Assembly: GCA_035506335.1 (NCBI GenBank)
Contig: DATJPN010000106.1
Coordinates: forward strand, 1 to 46,908
DNA length: 46,908 nucleotides
From: DAIDKA01 sp035506335
Lineage (GTDB): Bacteria; Pseudomonadota; Gammaproteobacteria; Steroidobacterales; Steroidobacteraceae
Reading direction: 5' to 3'
The notes below the pieces were generated by a model. The model was not told the origin of the DNA. It did no database searches and worked only from the letters and a program-made list of their open reading frames with translations. The position numbers and the translations under genes are program-made. Positions 42,842 to 46,908 of the stretch are shown one piece after another; position 1 is the first letter of the stretch, and every line of letters starts with the position of its first letter.

Positions 42842-45349
42842 CTACTGCACCAGCGTCGAGGCGCTACCCAGCAGGGCTGCGCACGCGGCCTTGGTCACGA
42901 TGCCGGAACGGTTCGGCGTATTCGCGTACGCGGCCGGCGTCAGATTGGTGATCAGCGAATCCAGTTCCGACTGCACCGCGCTGAAGGGCGGCTGAGTGGC
43001 CAGGTTCGCGCCGATCGTGCCGCCGACCAGGTTCACGTACAGGGCGTTGATCACCGCATCCCGATTGCTGTTGGTATTGATGGCTCCGCTGAAGTACGAG
43101 CCACCCTGGGTGGGATCGAATCCGGCCCCGAAGACCGCAGTGCCGCGGGTATCGACCATCTCGCTGCAGTAGGCGATGGCCAGCTGCGAGATCGCGGTCT
43201 GGTTGGCGGCGGAGAACGCGGTCAGGTCCGGCACCGGCGGCAGCCCCGACACGACGTTCGCGTAGACCTGGGAGACGTTGGCGTCCGTCATGGGCACGCC
43301 GGTCACCTTGGACATGGTCTGCGCCAGGCGTTCGAAGGTCCGCACGCCCAGGTCCGGAGCCGCGGGTCCCGGAACCGGCGCCGGCACGGCGTAGGTCGGG
43401 TCCGTGTACGCATGCGTCTGCGACCCGATCTGCGCGAAGCTCAGGAAGAACTGGTCAGACGCCGGTCCCTTCTGCAGGGCGATGACCGCGCCGACACTGG
43501 ACAGCAGCTGTCCGGTATTGCTGTTGTAGTTGGCGGAGGTGATCGTCGTGTTGAGCGGGATATAGGTCTGCCCGACCGGCGCTTCCGTGCCGTTGATCCC
43601 GATGCGGATGCCGCTGATCGGAATGTTGTTCGGCGTCTGCGTGGGATCCAGGCTGATGAAGGTCGGATTGGTGAACAGGTACGAGTAGCTGTCGTTGAGG
43701 CTCAGCGTCATCATGATGTAGCTCTGCGGCACGCCGGTGAGGGCGGTCACGTTGAACAGCATGAAGTACTTCTGCCCGACACCCGCGGCGTAGTTCTGCT
43801 GGATCTGCGCCAGGGTGAGCGCCCGATTGTGCACGGCGACCATGCGCAGCTCGCCCTGGAACTGGTTCGCGGTGCCGGAGGTCTCGTTGCCCACCACCAG
43901 CGCGAAGGTGTTGTCCCAGTTGGCCAGCGTGCCGCCGCCGACCGGATCGGCATCCCCGGAGAACACGCCGTTGACGTAGATCTTGCGGCCGTTGACCGGA
44001 TCGTAGGTCAGCACCACGTGCTGCAGGGCCGCCTGCGCGAGCTGGTTGTTGGGATTGGTGACCAGCGGCGGTGCGCCGTTGGTGTCCGTGACGCTGCTGC
44101 GGACATTGCCCTGGTACTGGAATGCCTTCTGCGACAGGGTCGCATTGCGCAGCTTCGGGCCGCCCGAATAGCTCACGATGTTGGCGCCGGTCTGGGCCAC
44201 GTTGGCCGGTGACACCCACGCCTCGATGCTGAACTCGCCCGTGGCCGTGATCTGGTCGTAGAGCTTCTGGCTGCTCGTGGTCGTGCCCTGGGCCTTGGAG
44301 CCCGGCGCGAACACCACGCCCCAGCCGGCATCCCAGGTGTAGTTGCCGGTGAGGTTCAGATCGAGCTCCGGCTCGACACCGCTGGTGTCGTAGGCGATCG
44401 AGCCCGTGCCGGTCTTGAACTCATAGAGCGCGATCTGGCTGGTGGTATAGCGGTTCTGCCCCGAGGCCACCGTTCCGTCGTACATGCCCAGCGCATTGGA
44501 GATCACGAGAGTCGGATCGACCTGCGTGGGGGTGATGCCATTGGCGAAGTTCGTGATGGCCGTGAGCATGATCTGCGCGTCCGTGGCGCAGTCGGACCAG
44601 CAGTTGTGGAACTCGGTGCCGAGGCGCACCACGAAGCGCGACAAGGCCGGATCGTCCAGGTTCATCTTGGCCTGGGCGTTGGAATACGCCTCGTTGACAT
44701 CGGCACTGGCGAAGTACGGCTGCTGCGGCGTGAGCGCGGTGGGCGCATGGCAGCGCGAGCAGTACTGCGTCAGCAGCGGATAGACCGTGCTCTGGAATGC
44801 CGCGGGCGAGACCGGAAAGGTCTTGGCGCTGCCCACCGTATACACCGGCGGTGCGACCAGCTTGATCTGTTCGCTGCCGGTGGCCGAGGAGCCGGCCCAG
44901 TTCTGGATCCACACCGTCAGCGTGTCACCGCAGGCCGACGGCGAGGCCAGCCAGCAGTTATGCCCGCCGGCGACCTTCTGCACCATGGTCGACTGGCTCG
45001 GCTGGGTCAGATTGACCACGGTATTGGCCGCCTGGTAGGCCAGGTTCACATCGTCGGTGCGTGCGAACTGGGGCGACTGACCGCCCTGCACGTGACAGCC
45101 GCCGCAGCGGTTCGTCGCCTTGATGTTGGTCCACAGGTTGACCATGAAGGCCTGCACGTCGGCATTGGCCGGCGCCGGACCGCTGTAGGTCGGGGCCGAG
45201 GCCACCGTCGTCACGGGGTTCGCGGTGGTCGGCGCGCCGCCGCTGCAGGCGGCAAGGGAGGCGAAGCCCGCGATTGCGGCCAGCGTGGCGAGCCCGCGCA
45301 GGCTGAACCGGCGGGAGAGATTCGGGATCCAAGGTGAGTACTGGTTCAT
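42842..45349 (-). CDS. Di-haem c-type, LamG-domain lipoprotein
   Basis: This is an 835-residue outer-envelope lipoprotein. The lipobox LAAC has its modified cysteine at C35. Two c-type haem motifs are C82GGCH86 and C197SRCH201. Each lies in a similar module of about 70 residues that ends with an HNCW...C motif (H130-C132-C140 and H248-C250-C254), so the region is an internal duplication. A concanavalin/laminin-G-like domain follows at about 360-560, with FSIEAWVSPANVAQTGANIV and HVVLTYDPVNGRKIYVNGVF. The C-terminal 150 or so residues have no known fold to me. ATG at 45349 is preceded by GAGGG on the preceding stop codon, eight bases away. Likely roles are electron transfer and binding a glycan or polymer at the outer membrane; this is inference. 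Confidence 0.83.
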   Translation of the reverse strand: MNQYSPWIPNLSRRFSLRGLATLAAIAGFASLAACSGGAPTTANPVTTVASAPTYSGPAPANADVQAFMVNLWTNIKATNRCGGCHVQGGQSPQFARTDDVNLAYQAANTVVNLTQPSQSTMVQKVAGGHNCWLASPSACGDTLTVWIQNWAGSSATGSEQIKLVAPPVYTVGSAKTFPVSPAAFQSTVYPLLTQYCSRCHAPTALTPQQPYFASADVNEAYSNAQAKMNLDDPALSRFVVRLGTEFHNCWSDCATDAQIMLTAITNFANGITPTQVDPTLVISNALGMYDGTVASGQNRYTTSQIALYEFKTGTGSIAYDTSGVEPELDLNLTGNYTWDAGWGVVFAPGSKAQGTTTSSQKLYDQITATGEFSIEAWVSPANVAQTGANIVSYSGGPKLRNATLSQKAFQYQGNVRSSVTDTNGAPPLVTNPNNQLAQAALQHVVLTYDPVNGRKIYVNGVFSGDADPVGGGTLANWDNTFALVVGNETSGTANQFQGELRMVAVHNRALTLAQIQQNYAAGVGQKYFMLFNVTALTGVPQSYIMMTLSLNDSYSYLFTNPTFISLDPTQTPNNIPISGIRIGINGTEAPVGQTYIPLNTTITSANYNSNTGQLLSSVGAVIALQKGPASDQFFLSFAQIGSQTHAYTDPTYAVPAPVPGPAAPDLGVRTFERLAQTMSKVTGVPMTDANVSQVYANVVSGLPPVPDLTAFSAANQTAISQLAIAYCSEMVDTRGTAVFGAGFDPTQGGSYFSGAINTNSNRDAVINALYVNLVGGTIGANLATQPPFSAVQSELDSLITNLTPAAYANTPNRSGIVTKAACAALLGSASTLVQ

Positions 45350-45357
45350 GGCTGCCC

Positions 45358-46560
45358 TCAATTGCCCATGCAGTACACGGCCGCGGAGGCGAACAGCGAC
45401 TTGTACTTGTAGCCGCCGGCCTGGAACGTGCTCTTCATGCTGGCCACCTGGTTCAGGTCGGCCTGGCTGGCCGGAGACCGGTAACACACTGCCTGGAAGA
45501 CCTTCTGCGCCTGGCACTGGGCGAATGCGCCGCTGTGGGCGAGCTCGACGCCCAGGGACTTGGCCCCGTTGCCGCTGCCCGGCAGCGACGGATCCCAGCC
45601 GAGCACCTGGTTGGGTCCCTGGCGCCAGCGGTTGATCCAGCTGTCATCCGGGGTCACGAAACCCTGCGGGAAATTGCCGGTGTTGATGTGGTACTTGGCC
45701 TGGGTCGTCCCGGCGGTGTACTGCAGCGAACCGGTGTTGGTGCCGTCACCCACCACGGTGCCGACGAAGTTGTAATAGGCGAACGCCTGCGCCATCGGAT
45801 CCATGCCGCTGTGGCAGCCGATGCAGCTGTTCAGGAAGATGCGGCTGTCGCCGCCGGGTGAACGGCTCACGTCCTGGCGGATGCGATCCGGGGGCCGGGT
45901 GATGTCCTCGACCGTCTCCAGGTCATTGCACAGGTGCGCGATCAGGGTGAAGCGGAACATCGCCCGGTTGGTGCCGTTGATGAAGAACGAGGAAGCCGAG
46001 GCACGCGTCGTCATGAGCCCCGCGGTGGCGGTCGGGTCGATGTTGTACGTGCCCGACTGTGTCACCGGGACCAGCGTCGACTTCAGGTCCACGCCCTGGG
46101 CTTCGGCCGTGGCGTAGTGGTTGTTGTCGCCCGCCGAGGGCGCCGGCAGCCCCGGAGCATTGCTCATGTACAGCAGGTCGGCCGAAAGCGCCGTGCTGAA
46201 GTCCACGTCGTCGCGGACCATGCCGATGAAGGTGGCCACGTAGTCATTGAGCGGAGCGAACACCGTCTGGTCGCGGTTGGTCCACGGCATCGCGAAGTTC
46301 TTCAGCGTGGTGTTGTAGAACTGCGGCGCCTGCATCGCGTAGTTGGCGATGCCGGTGAAGTCGCTGTTGCTGATGAGGGTCGCCATGTTCGCGTAATCGG
46401 TCGCGCTCGGCGGCACGCCGGCGATGCGATCGAAGATGCGCTTGGCCTGTTCGTTGGGGCCGGCGCCGGCCGGGAGCGCGCACAGCGCTGCAACCAGCGT
46501 CACCAGCGCTCGCGTGCCAGCGCGCTGGCGTGCGGATCGGGAAGTCTGCTTGGTGCTCAT
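45358..46560 (-). CDS. Secreted CxxCH protein, planctomycete-cytochrome (DUF1588/DUF1592-like) type
   Basis: This 400-residue protein has a signal peptide (ALVTLVAALCALPAGAG). One haem-binding motif, C246IGCH250, is directly followed by SGMDPMAQAFAYYNFVG. The arrangement CxxCH-x2-MDP-x5-FxxY/F resembles the DUF1588-type domain of planctomycete cytochrome proteins, which often neighbour DUF1501 or DUF1552 proteins. An N-terminal helical region (residues 35-120, YANMATLISNSDFTGIANYA) would suit the DUF1592-like part. It is the first gene of the long minus-strand run. ATG at 46560 is chosen because GGAGA lies upstream and a signal peptide follows; a possible -10 box is about 40 bases upstream. 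The enzymatic role is unknown. Confidence 0.78.
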   Translation of the reverse strand: MSTKQTSRSARQRAGTRALVTLVAALCALPAGAGPNEQAKRIFDRIAGVPPSATDYANMATLISNSDFTGIANYAMQAPQFYNTTLKNFAMPWTNRDQTVFAPLNDYVATFIGMVRDDVDFSTALSADLLYMSNAPGLPAPSAGDNNHYATAEAQGVDLKSTLVPVTQSGTYNIDPTATAGLMTTRASASSFFINGTNRAMFRFTLIAHLCNDLETVEDITRPPDRIRQDVSRSPGGDSRIFLNSCIGCHSGMDPMAQAFAYYNFVGTVVGDGTNTGSLQYTAGTTQAKYHINTGNFPQGFVTPDDSWINRWRQGPNQVLGWDPSLPGSGNGAKSLGVELAHSGAFAQCQAQKVFQAVCYRSPASQADLNQVASMKSTFQAGGYKYKSLFASAAVYCMGN

Positions 46561-46908
46561 GGGACGCTCTGTCTCCAACGTTGAACCTGTTGCGTAGCGG
46601 ACTATACGCATGTGAATGACCTCTCCAGAATGTCTCAAGAGGCCGACGTCGCCTCATGCAGACATCCCCTCCCGCCATCCGCTGCGGCTATGCTTCGCGC
46701 CGCAAGTCTTCCTTATAGGCAGATATGAGGACGGCGCGCCCGGTATCGGCAGGAGGAGCTTCCCGGGCTGTGACGCGATCGACACAACCGTCAGCGCGCC
46801 GGCGTGGATTACGTAATATGTGCCCTGTGTCCCGAGCTTTTTTCCGTGCCGGGCGCAGGCTGTGCCGGATGGAGCGAAATTGAAATCATCCCGAATCTTC
46901 CCGTGCCC
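46561..46908 (-). promoter_or_regulatory. Upstream region of the long minus-strand cluster; no gene seen
   Basis: These 348 bases hold no convincing gene; a 66-codon plus-strand frame at 46616-46816 has no ribosome binding site and no recognisable product. On the minus strand TATAGT (46606 down to 46601) is a good -10 box, about 40 bases before the first start codon, but the -35 is unclear. The palindromes CAACGTTG (46576-46583, between the -10 box and the start) and ATTACGTAAT (46808-46817) could be protein-binding sites. A TTTTTT run at about 46839 on the plus strand has no hairpin before it. Confidence 0.4.

Noticed and set aside
40982..44212. A 1076-codon open frame on the plus strand
   Set aside because: It lies opposite the thioredoxin-like, DUF1501 and LamG genes, is extremely rich in Arg, Gly, Ala and His, and has no domain. 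It is a composition shadow of GC-rich coding DNA.
46616..46816. 66-codon plus-strand frame in the right-hand gap
   Set aside because: No ribosome binding site, no recognisable domain, and cysteine/proline-rich random-looking sequence.

Overview
The window reads as chromosomal DNA of a very GC-rich gammaproteobacterium. The supports are an HrpA-type RNA helicase, an intact yqjD-yqjE-yqjK trio, an mdtABC-like efflux operon, HemJ-type haem synthesis and an OmpA-type porin. The family level (for example a Steroidobacter- or Nevskia-like lineage) is inference only. Coding density is high, and I see no tRNA, rRNA, insertion sequence, prophage or CRISPR array. Several genes start with TTG or GTG.

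Left part (1-12.3 kb, plus strand): the 3' end of hrpA; a Rieske oxygenase with a small unknown partner gene; then an adaptor and two different RND pumps (mdtABC-like), preceded by a GTACC-repeat operator-like element.

Middle (12.3-25.5 kb): a mosaic of housekeeping genes on both strands. These are an SDR oxidoreductase, a 73-residue protein, an OmpA-like porin, a single-chain glycyl-tRNA synthetase behind an aldehyde dehydrogenase, hemJ, a PAS-PAS-GGDEF-EAL protein, an ammonium transporter with an NtrC-like site upstream, formate-tetrahydrofolate ligase, apt and yqjDEK.

Right part (25.5-46.6 kb): every gene lies on the minus strand, in one long run with small gaps and several 4-base start/stop overlaps. 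In transcription order it encodes a CxxCH protein of the planctomycete-cytochrome type, a di-haem LamG lipoprotein, a Tat-exported DUF1501 protein, a TlpA-like thioredoxin, a secreted beta-rich protein, two large TPR proteins, a TPR protein, a small secreted proline/alanine-rich protein, ExbB, two different ExbDs and a TonB-like protein with an AgmX/PglI-type C-terminus. A small unknown protein, a CPA2 cation/proton antiporter, a divergent PEP carboxylase and a GNAT acetyltransferase follow.

The 13 genes from 46560 down to 31167 are the best candidate for an undescribed system. They look like a proton-driven inner-membrane motor (one ExbB, two ExbD) coupled through a TonB-like rod and TPR scaffolds to exported redox proteins. 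A second point of interest is the PEP carboxylase: it lacks the second arginine of the GRGGxxGRGG loop and has no ordinary start codon at its conserved N-terminus.
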